DNA from: Nitrospiraceae bacterium
Lineage (GTDB): Bacteria > Nitrospirota > Thermodesulfovibrionia > Thermodesulfovibrionales > UBA9159
Length of the DNA stretch: 17,427 nucleotides
NCBI GenBank assembly: GCA_003453735.1
Contig: DMNE01000352.1
Span: 1 to 17,427, forward strand
Direction: 5' to 3'
Each line of letters begins with the position of its first letter. The first letter of the stretch is position 1. Below the pieces are notes generated by a model. It did no database searches. It had not been told where the DNA came from and saw only the letters and a program-made list of their open reading frames with translations. Of this stretch, positions 7,933 through 13,596 are shown in pieces. The position numbers were made by a program, and so were the translations under genes.

Positions 7933-8477
7933 GAATCTCTCGGTAATGAACTACCCTGGAGCAGAGCTCCGAAATGGCCGATACGCAAAAGGGCACAAAA
8001 ACGTTTCTCATCGTCCCCTGGTACCGAACCCAGTTTCCCTGTTTTTGCCCGTTTTCTGTTTCCTCGACGATGCCTATGCCCCGCAGCGAGACTTTTGAGA
8101 GACCGCTAAAGCTCGACAATGGCGCTCCCATTTTTTGTGCCTAGAGACATTGGCTTCATGAGCACGCCCTGTCCGTTCGATAAACTCTTGGTGCGTTCGT
8201 ATAGCACATGCCATTTACCCGCTGGACGGAATGCACGTTTATCATTAAAGTTTTCCCTGATTTTTTCCGATGCGATAGCTATGAGAAGGATATTGCCGTT
8301 GGCACGACGCCTGTCACGTTTCCTCTCGAAAACCGGTCGGATAAATACAACAGTTCCTATTGTCTCGGATGAGGACTTCATAGGATATGAGGCGTTTTCG
8401 CCCTCTCGGCGACATCCAGATCTATGTCTCACAGAGAAAAAGGGGGAGGTCCACGATAAGGATTAACTGAGCATGCG
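7933..8477. other. no intact gene; probable decayed coding stretch
   Basis: About 545 bases without a convincing gene. The longest plus-strand frame (8119-8466, 115 codons) includes FVPRDIGFMSTPCPFD, which faintly recalls the cPfDlYvr-type N-terminal segment of some HD-family signalling proteins, but the similarity fades within a few residues. A second frame (roughly 8240-8340) reads more protein-like afterwards, as expected of a frameshifted gene. It stands directly before a clearly frameshifted HDOD gene on the same strand, so I infer a second decayed gene or an N-terminal extension of it. Family not recognised. Confidence 0.3.
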
Positions 8478-9310
8478 ATGACCGCAGCTGAAGCAAAACA
8501 ATTCATTAAGGGGTTCAAGGATCTATCGACCATCGCTGTCTTGCTGGGGAAAATCCTTTCCGTTGTCCGCGACGAGAATTCCTCCCCGGAGAAACTCCAT
8601 AGCTTAATCTCCCATGATCAGGCGTTTGGCAGAGCGCGTTGTACGGGTTGCGAACTCGGTGCTCTTCGGATATGCCGGACACATCAGAGGTATTGGACAG
8701 GCTATGATGTTCCTCCGCCACGACAGAATAAAATACATCGCTATCGGAATGACCGTCATGGATGTATTCTCGTTTTGGCTCATCCATTAAGAAACCTCTG
8801 GATACACAGCTATGAGGTCGCGTTGCCGGGGGGAGCGCTTTCGGACATCATACCGATGACAACTCCCCGTGAATGCTTTCTCTCGGGTCGCCTCCACAAC
8901 ATTGGAAGGATTATCTTTTATCGGATGAGCCCGCAGAAATTTCATGACCTTAGCATCGCCGATGATCTCCTTGAGAGAGAGAAGGCAATCTTCGGATGCA
9001 CGCACGCGGATGCAGGCTCATGGTTTGCTGAAGAAACATATATGCTGCCTGAGATTTTAGTATCCATTCAAATTTCACCATCAACCGTCCAATGCCCACA
9101 TAGTACGAAGACACGACTGCGATCATCCCTCTCGCAGAGACCCTTTCTCCCAGGTTTAGCGCGAAAGTGGAGGATGATGGCATATGGAATGAGGAGCATG
9201 ACGCGCTTCTGTTGGAGTTTTCGTTGATCAGTGAAGATTTCATGCGTCTCGGTCAGCAGTTTATCGGTGCAAAGCCGGAAATAGAGAGCTTTTTCCATTC
9301 CTTCTCATGA
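8478..9310 (+). pseudogene. HDOD-domain signalling protein, broken by several frameshifts
   Basis: HDOD sequence can be followed through alternating frames. 8478-8627 encodes FIKGFKDLSTIAVLLGKIL...LISHDQAF. Near 8628 it shifts (an extra G in TTTGGCAGAG) to AERVVRVANSVLFGYAGHIR up to a TAA at 8788-8790. Before 8799 it returns to the first frame for LWIHSYEVA, ECFLSGRLHNIGRIIF and HADAGSWFAEE. Near 9070 it shifts to FHHQPSNAH, and near 9100 to TTAIIPLAETLSPRFSAKV through ...FFHSFS and TGA at 9308-9310. Joined, it gives about 277 residues, normal for a single HDOD protein, with HS, HN and HH in the expected places. At least four indels make it non-functional unless they are sequence errors. The intact HDOD gene at 9755 is a separate, divergent paralogue. 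Confidence 0.85.
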
Positions 9311-9353
9311 GGAATGCCTCTGTGGCAGCCCCGAATTTTTCCTCAGTTTGTTG

Positions 9354-9362
9354 TGCTATAAT
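9354..9362 (+). promoter_or_regulatory. extended -10 promoter for the response regulator/HDOD operon
   Basis: TGC-TATAAT is a consensus extended -10 directly after the decayed HDOD gene. Predicted transcription starts near 9369, about 20 bases before the response-regulator start. No clear -35; an AT-rich stretch occupies that position. Confidence 0.65.
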
Positions 9363-9389
9363 TACTTCAGATCTAATGGAGTGGTTATC

Positions 9390-9758
9390 ATGAAAAAGAT
9401 ATTCATCATTGACGATGAACCGGACATAACTGAGATTATGTCCCTGTTTGCCGATCAACTGGGATACACAGCCGATGTTTCTCCTTCAGGTGATGACGCC
9501 GTCGGAAAGATACTACTAAATGATTACTGGGCAGTCTTTTGCGACCTGAAAATGCCGGGGCTGAGCGGCCTTGAGATCTTTGAGCACGTTCACCCTCTGA
9601 AGCCTGAATTCTGGAAGCGGTTTATCCTGGTCACGGGAGCGATACTTGACAGAGAAACCGAGGAGACTGTGAAGAAAAAGGATATTATGGTTTTGAGAAA
9701 ACCATTTAACTTTGAGACGATCAAGGCATTGTTCTTACAGCTGGAGGAGACGAATTGA
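9390..9758 (+). CDS. single-domain response regulator (CheY-like)
   Basis: A stand-alone REC domain of 122 residues. The start at 9390 (MKKIFIIDDEPD) is preferred over upstream in-frame codons because GGAGTG lies about 8 bases upstream and the receiver domain begins immediately. Phosphorylation-site residues are all present: acidic D8/D9, phospho-acceptor D52 (CDLKMPG), T82 and K104 (RKPF). It has no output domain, so it must act through a partner, plausibly the HDOD protein whose TTG start overlaps its stop (TTGA). No histidine kinase is encoded in the window. Confidence 0.93.
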   Translation: MKKIFIIDDEPDITEIMSLFADQLGYTADVSPSGDDAVGKILLNDYWAVFCDLKMPGLSGLEIFEHVHPLKPEFWKRFILVTGAILDRETEETVKKKDIMVLRKPFNFETIKALFLQLEETN

Positions 9759-10606
9759 AGGCGAGCGAGCTCATCATTAAAACGATAGATATCCCCGGGG
9801 TGCCGATGGTTGCGCTTGAGATCATGAAGCTCATTGACCAATCTCACACATCACTCGATGACCTTCAGCAGGCAATCATTGCTGACGAGGCACTAGCGGC
9901 GAGAATCCTGAAGATGGCTAACTCTTCTTTTTATGGTGTCCATCAGAATATAAACACAATCTCCGAGGCGATAGCTATCATGGGGTTCAAGACTTTGAGG
10001 ACCATAATGCTTGCTGCCTCCACTCGTGATGTCTATAAGAGATTCGGGCTGACGGAACAAAAAATGTGGGAACACTCTCTCGGTGTTTCTGTTGCTGCGG
10101 GGATCATCGCAGCTGAGATGCCTCTCCTCAATAATGAAGAGGTTGTTGTGGCAGGACTTTTGCATGATGTCGGAAAGACAATCCTGAATAACAGTCAGCC
10201 GGAGAGATTCTCCTTCATCACGCAGCGGATGAATGAGGAAAGAGTCACCTTTGCATCGCTCGAACTGGAGATCTTCGGATTTACTCATACGGAGATCGGG
10301 TACCTCCTTTCAGAGAAATGGGGCTTCCCTCAGACACTTTCCAATGTCATTCTATATCACCATGCTGGCTACTCAGATGTCCAATCATTGGCAGATCCGT
10401 ATACAAGAACGCTCTGTCAGGTCATCGCATTGTCCGATGCCCTCTGCATCCGCCTCGGTGTCGGTTACCGGGGGCCGATGGCCGACCTGGAACTCGGTGA
10501 AGACCAATGGCAAGAAGCGTTGGGGATAAGCGAAGAGAGATTTGCCGCTATCACTGCTAACTTCAAAAGCGCCTATATGCATAAAAAGCTATCTTACCGG
10601 GAATGA
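9755..10606 (+). CDS. HDOD-domain signal transduction protein
   Basis: 283 residues with one HDOD domain from about residue 8 to 210: IPGVPMVALEIMKLI, DEALAARILKMANSSFYG, EHSLGVSVAAGIIA, GLLHDVGK (about 134-141) and VILYHHAGY (about 198-205). His/Asp residues of the HD fold are retained, but HDOD proteins generally have no proven hydrolase activity and serve as signalling scaffolds. The TTG start overlaps the response-regulator stop (TTGA) with GGAGGAG about 7 bases upstream, indicating coupled translation. Location ahead of flgM suggests a role in motility or chemotaxis control, which is inference. Confidence 0.92.
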   Translation: MKASELIIKTIDIPGVPMVALEIMKLIDQSHTSLDDLQQAIIADEALAARILKMANSSFYGVHQNINTISEAIAIMGFKTLRTIMLAASTRDVYKRFGLTEQKMWEHSLGVSVAAGIIAAEMPLLNNEEVVVAGLLHDVGKTILNNSQPERFSFITQRMNEERVTFASLELEIFGFTHTEIGYLLSEKWGFPQTLSNVILYHHAGYSDVQSLADPYTRTLCQVIALSDALCIRLGVGYRGPMADLELGEDQWQEALGISEERFAAITANFKSAYMHKKLSYRE

Positions 10607-10609
10607 ACA

Positions 10610-10753
10610 ATGCCTGTCGAACCCACCTATAAGATAACCAACATCCCCGCGGTGAAGAGGCAGGACAACGCAAAACTTCCTCAAGAGAGGAAGCCGAAAG
10701 AACCAAAAAAAAATGAAAAAAAAGAACCTGGGAAAATAGACATCAAGGTGTGA
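10610..10753 (+). CDS. small basic hypothetical protein, 47 residues
   Basis: ATG three bases after the HDOD stop, TGA one base before the next start, so it is packed into the operon. The product is very Lys/Pro/Glu-rich (about 30% Lys+Pro in the second half, with PKEPKKNEKKEPGKIDIKV at the end) and probably disordered; no membrane segment and no domain I recognise. Ribosome site is weak (upstream GGGAATG), so translation may depend on coupling. A real gene is suggested mainly by the tight spacing on both sides. Confidence 0.5.
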   Translation: MPVEPTYKITNIPAVKRQDNAKLPQERKPKEPKKNEKKEPGKIDIKV

Positions 10754-10754
10754 C

Positions 10755-11111
10755 GTGCTCAAGAAGGTCATCAAACCGACAGGCGCAAACAAGAAAGCCA
10801 AAGAGGATAGCCTTCTGGCTCTAGAGCTGGCTGAAGTCAAGGAAGTTGCCGACATCATATTCAACCGGTTGGAGAAAAAAATTGAGGTACTGCAGGCTAT
10901 CGAAGCATCCGTAGATGAAAAGATAGCTCGCCTCGATAAACTCATCCAGCGAGCTGAGGCCACGCGAAGCCCTTCAGAGGGAACAAACCGCCAGCACGAA
11001 ATCGTTGCATTGAGACAAAAGGGTCTGAAAATTGATGAAATAGGCGCGATCCTTGACATGCCGGTGGGTGAGGTAGAACTCATCCTGAATCTCTCCCCCC
11101 ATAAATCCTGA
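10755..11111 (+). CDS. SwrB/DUF6115-like coiled-coil plus HTH protein
   Basis: 118 residues. About 20-70 is a charged helix predicted as coiled coil; about 81-113 (HEIVALRQKGLKIDEIGAIL then GEVELILNL) matches the short helix-turn-helix-like C-terminus found in Bacillus SwrB and DUF2802/DUF6115 proteins, several of them encoded in flagellar operons. SwrB helps activate the flagellar export apparatus in Bacillus, but it has an N-terminal membrane anchor that is missing here. GTG start with AAGGTG 4 bases upstream. Placement two genes ahead of flgM supports a flagellar role. The family link is by motif recall, not by search. Confidence 0.6.
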   Translation: MLKKVIKPTGANKKAKEDSLLALELAEVKEVADIIFNRLEKKIEVLQAIEASVDEKIARLDKLIQRAEATRSPSEGTNRQHEIVALRQKGLKIDEIGAILDMPVGEVELILNLSPHKS

Positions 11112-11149
11112 GGTAAAACTTACTCTGAAGGGAAATTTTCTCTCTAAAG

Positions 11150-11568
11150 AGCTTCCTTCGAGATACCCGTTCATCCATTGACCGAGCCCACGCTGACCGG
11201 TCAATAACCAAACCCAATAGGTTAGGCGCCACAACTTCAGGCAATTTCGTTGCGGCCTCTATTACCAAAACATCTTTTTCTAGCTCGTCGGTGGGTTCCG
11301 GCCAATTGGCATTAACCTTGCGGCTACTCCGGACAAGCAGAAAGGAATATACATAGCCCTCTATGGCGCTTCTTATCAGGCATTGCCTTTCTTTTGTCCG
11401 CATGCGCAAAAACATCGCCACTGCCGCCGGAACCTCCAAAATACATATATCGACAAGAGGAGATGCCGGGTCAGCAGTACGGAGAACGCTACAGGCCCCC
11501 ATGTCCATTTTGACGTAAGTCACAACGGCAAAACCGTAAATGCCAGCACCTATCTCGCACCGATGTGA
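11150..11568 (+). pseudogene. M23-family peptidoglycan endopeptidase, decayed
   Basis: The clear part is the 3' end in the frame ending TGA at 11566-11568: VSSTENATGPHVHFDV then SHNGKTVNASTYLAPM, the C-terminal HxH zinc-ligand motif of M23/LytM peptidases (typical form GxTGxATGPHLHFEV). Upstream, pieces consistent with the rest of the domain occur in different frames: a DPLTGQ-like LTGQ near 11195, ATTSGNFVAASITKT (11230-11275), HAQK (11401-11412) and NIATAAGTS-like (11412-11440). Stops and frame changes break these up. M23 enzymes next to flgM would fit wall remodelling for the flagellum. The 5' end is not defined, so the start given is approximate. Confidence is high for the tail and moderate for the rest. 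Confidence 0.6.
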
Positions 11569-11571
11569 GGT

Positions 11572-11598
11572 TAAAGAATTTCAGGAAAGTTCCGATAA
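11572..11598 (+). promoter_or_regulatory. sigma-28 (FliA) promoter for flgM
   Basis: TAAA (11572-11575), a 15-base spacer, then TCCGATAA (11591-11598). This matches the FliA consensus TAAA-N15-GCCGATAA at all but one base, 30 bases ahead of the flgM start. It implies the usual feedback of FlgM on its own sigma factor. Confidence 0.8.
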
Positions 11599-11627
11599 GA
11601 GAAGAAACATCTCTTGGAGGAGTAAAA

Positions 11628-11918
11628 ATGAAGATTTACGGTAATAAGCCGCCCGAGGGTCTCGACAGGAGCGCAGGCGCTGACAAGACGACAAGGGGCC
11701 CGCAGAAAACGCAAACCTCAGGCACCGATAAGCTACAGGCTGCAGATAAGGTGGATATTTCGGGGCAAGGCAAGGAGATAGCGGATATCATGGCTTCGGT
11801 GAACCAGTTGCCTGATGTCAGGACGGATAAAGTAAATCAGGTGAGACAGGCCATAGAATCAGGCAGTTACAGTGTGGATCCTTCAAAGGTAGCCCAAAAG
11901 ATACTTAGGGAGATATGA
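11628..11918 (+). CDS. flgM: anti-sigma-28 factor FlgM
   Basis: Binds and inhibits the flagellar sigma factor FliA until it is exported through the finished hook-basal body. The 96 residues match the family: a polar, disordered N-half (KPPEGLDRSAGADK...) and a C-half with DKVDISGQGKEI, VRTDKVNQVRQAIESGSYSV and DPSKVAQKILREI, the conserved sigma-binding helices. The start at 11628 has GGAGGAG 5-6 bases upstream; the longer GTG frame from 11565 overlaps the promoter and is not used. The stop overlaps the flgN start as ATGA. Confidence 0.95.
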   Translation: MKIYGNKPPEGLDRSAGADKTTRGPQKTQTSGTDKLQAADKVDISGQGKEIADIMASVNQLPDVRTDKVNQVRQAIESGSYSVDPSKVAQKILREI

Positions 11919-12363
11919 CAAACCTCGAAGCAATAAAAAATATCCTCATCGAGCAGACGGACGGCCATCGGATGCTGCTGGACACGCTTCATAGGGAAAG
12001 GGGCTCTAACAAACCTGTCTGCCTCAGTCGTGGAAGGCCTCTCGAAAGAAAAGGATCTCATTGTCTTAAAAATGAGACTGCTTGAAGGGGAGCTTGTCAG
12101 GCTCGTCAAGAAATTCTCTTAAGATCGGATGATGAAAAGCGATATTAACTTACTGAAACCTTCATGAATTAACCGGTGAAGATTCTTTTCGTCACCTGAG
12201 GTTGCAATTGATCTCTTTGCTACAAAGCATAAAAGAATTGAATGAGGTTAACCGTGTCCTCATTGAACAGTCGCTGAGCTCCATCAAAAACACGGTTAAC
12301 TTCCTGGCCGCATCAGGACTAACCATGAAACAGGAATTAAAAGATCAGATGCACGGGAATTGA
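11915..12363 (+). pseudogene. flgN: flagellar export chaperone FlgN, frameshifted
   Basis: FlgN, chaperone for FlgK and FlgL, is expected right after flgM and starts by ATGA overlap. Three segments in three frames reconstruct it: LEAIKNILIEQTDGHRMLL (to about 12000); after one extra base in a G4 run at 12000-12003, LTNLSASVVEGLSKEKDLIV to TAA at 12120-12122; then, after another one-base change near 12159, ELTGEDSFRHLRLQLISLL...NEVNRVLIEQSLSSIKNTV, ending TGA at 12361-12363. The N-x-x-N-x-x-LI pattern near the end is the FlgN hallmark. The first frame stops at 12085 after 56 codons. About 150 residues once joined, as expected. The last residues overlap the inverted flagellin fragment. Confidence 0.85.
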
Positions 12364-12526
12364 GGGCCTGTACCTCAAAATAGTTGTCTGGGTTGTCAAT
12401 AGCGCTGTTAACAGCCTTGCCGGTGGACAACCTCTGCTCTGTTGTGTTGAGAAGCGTGTTTGTGTTCTGAAGGCTTAAGGAGAGTCCTGCTCATTCCGCG
12501 GTCAAGGGGACATCATTGATAGCCAT
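12341..12526 (-). pseudogene. fliC: flagellin N-terminal fragment (inverted, truncated)
   Basis: From ATG at 12526 on the minus strand: MAINDVPLTA, a short out-of-frame piece, then LSLQNTNTLLNTTEQRLSTG, KAVNSAIDNPDNYF and EVQALNSRASDL. This is the conserved D0/D1 N-terminus of bacterial flagellins (MAINDVSLTAGMRxNLLSLQNT...RLSSGKKVNSALDNPxNFF). The in-frame TGA after LTAE is explained by two offsetting indels: a missing G (GCGGAATG for GCGGGAATG) and an extra A (CTTAAGC for CTTAGC), which together restore the frame. Flagellin similarity stops abruptly near 12341, inside the flgN tail; the remaining 200 or more residues are absent. A sigma-28-like promoter remains upstream. Confidence 0.85.
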
Positions 12527-12594
12527 GGTAATTCTCTTTTCTAGCTAGGAAAGTTCTTTGGCAATTCTTGCTGAAGGTTTTTTGTTCTGCTGAT

Positions 12595-12621
12595 TCATCG
12601 GCTCTAAAACATTGCAGTCTA
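12595..12621 (-). promoter_or_regulatory. sigma-28-like promoter ahead of the flagellin fragment
   Basis: On the minus strand TAGA-N15-GCCGATGA differs from TAAA-N15-GCCGATAA at two bases, with exact spacing, about 65 bases upstream of the flagellin ATG. The position is what a flagellin promoter should have, so it is probably the original one. Confidence 0.5.
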
Positions 12622-12789
12622 TGTTGCCTTTTCACCTCCCTTTTCGACCTTAATTTTTCTGCTACTAACAGTCTTATCAAAACTTCTTTGTGAAACTTTA
12701 ATCTGCATATTCTTATTCCTCTCCTGTAGCGTTTTCATCCTCGCATCTCTCTTTATTCTTATAGAAACTTCTTCGGAGGCTTTAATCAT
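12619..12789 (-). CDS. possible 56-residue lysine-rich small protein
   Basis: An open frame MIKASEEVSIRIKRDARMK...VEKGGEKAT, unusually rich in Lys/Arg, ending just before the flagellin promoter. There is no good ribosome site upstream of the ATG, and it lies in a region full of debris, so it may be chance or the end of another decayed gene. No family recognised. Confidence 0.15.
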   Translation of the reverse strand: MIKASEEVSIRIKRDARMKTLQERNKNMQIKVSQRSFDKTVSSRKIKVEKGGEKAT

Positions 12790-12941
12790 CTAGCCCGACT
12801 TACGATCAACAAATTCCTTGCTGAGCCCCCCTGCCCTGGGATTGCAGCCATAGGAAAAAAGTGCCAAACCACTTTCCTGCTTAGAGCCGCCCCCTACGAT
12901 CGGCATGAGAAGAACCGACTGCAGAGCCAATGTTAAGGAAT

Positions 12942-12969
12942 TAAAGTTTTTCCTAAGACCGTCCGATAT
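12942..12969 (+). promoter_or_regulatory. sigma-28-like promoter for fliS
   Basis: TAAAGTTT (12942-12949) matches the FliA -35, and TCCGATAT (12962-12969) matches the -10 at six of eight bases. TAAA to -10 spacing is 16, one more than ideal. It lies about 50 bases ahead of fliS and shares the TCCGATA core with the flgM promoter. Confidence 0.65.
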
Positions 12970-13017
12970 GTATATATAGAAAGAGCGGGAAAATAGGGAA
13001 GTCAGGGGGTAGGCATT

Positions 13018-13401
13018 ATGGAGCACACTATGACAAATACAACCTATGAGAAGAACACGTGCGTCCATGCAATGGTGAATATTTCCACTATCCCCCTTGA
13101 CCTTATTCTTTTGCTTTATGACGGGGCCATCGACTATCTTCGGAAGACATCGCTCTCCATGAGTCAGGGCAATGTATCACAGAAGTCACACTATATAGCG
13201 CGGGGAATTGCGGTCATCGAAGAACTCCTTGCATCCCTTGACCTCGATGCTGGAGGAGACAGCGTAGTTCATCTTCAGGAGATCTACCTCTACATGTTGA
13301 GGGAACTGACAATAGCGAATGCGGAAGACGATGCACTGCGGGTTCATAACGTGGAAAGTCTTCTCAGGAAATTAAAGAGCGCGTGGAGACAAATAGGATG
13401 A
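13018..13401 (+). CDS. fliS: flagellar export chaperone FliS
   Basis: Cytosolic chaperone that binds the flagellin C-terminus before export. The 127 residues contain the core FliS pattern: Y10, then PLDLILLLYDGAIDYLRK (about 26-43), a central helix ARGIAVIEELLASLDL and a C-terminal LREL...VESLLRKLKSAWRQIG. The usual NxVxTAsPxxLI is changed to CVHAMVNISTIPLDLI, a somewhat divergent N-terminus. ATG at 13018 with AGGGGGT about 7 bases upstream; a second ATG four codons later is possible. It is intact although the only flagellin sequence in the window is a fragment. Confidence 0.92.
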   Translation: MEHTMTNTTYEKNTCVHAMVNISTIPLDLILLLYDGAIDYLRKTSLSMSQGNVSQKSHYIARGIAVIEELLASLDLDAGGDSVVHLQEIYLYMLRELTIANAEDDALRVHNVESLLRKLKSAWRQIG

Positions 13402-13595
13402 CAATACTCCCTTTTCAGATCAATGAGGTAATGCACCTTTACAACAGGGTGTCGAAACTTAAACCATCCATGATCATCGAAAAAGAACCGGAAGAACCGC
13501 CGGATTTTGTGCAAATATCGGCGGATGCCAAGAAAAAGCAAGTTCTCGATCTGGCCAAGAATGAGGTGCTCAAAAGAATACGGGAAGTAACATAG
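13398..13595 (+). CDS. small FlgM-like protein in the fliS operon, 65 residues
   Basis: Starts at the ATG that overlaps the fliS stop (ATGA), giving MTILPFQINEVMHLYNRV...; the GTG 15 bases earlier gives a longer form but weaker logic. The C-half PDFVQISADAKKKQVLDLAK followed by NEVLKRIREV resembles the DxVxIS...AK segment of FlgM-type proteins, with the rest predicted helical and charged. The middle (KEPEEPPD) is a flexible linker. It sits where fliT often lies, but is shorter and does not resemble FliT. Function unknown; a flagellar accessory role is inferred from context. Confidence 0.7.
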   Translation: MTILPFQINEVMHLYNRVSKLKPSMIIEKEPEEPPDFVQISADAKKKQVLDLAKNEVLKRIREVT

Positions 13596-13596
13596 C

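Larger units (their letters stand above)
12527..13017. other. gene-poor stretch between flagellin fragment and fliS
   Basis: About 490 bases. It holds two opposed sigma-28-like promoters (minus 12595-12621, plus 12942-12969), a 56-codon minus-strand frame (12619-12789) and otherwise no recognisable coding sequence. fliD, which usually precedes fliS, is not here in any frame I examined. Confidence 0.5.

Noticed and set aside
11080..11523. 147-codon open frame on the minus strand
   Set aside because: It has no ribosome site or recognisable domain, overlaps the end of the SwrB-like gene, and covers the plus-strand M23 remains including the HxH motif.
12858..12875. AAAGTG-CCAAAC-CACTTT hairpin with a T run on the minus strand
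   Set aside because: The stem is AT-rich and weak, and no minus-strand gene ends there.
12850..12970. GCCAAACC...GCC pattern like a c-di-GMP (GEMM-I) riboswitch
   Set aside because: The GGGACGCAAAGCC core and the tetraloop/receptor features are missing on both strands.
12790..13068. 92-codon minus-strand frame
   Set aside because: It runs across the fliS promoter, ribosome site and first codons, with no family match.
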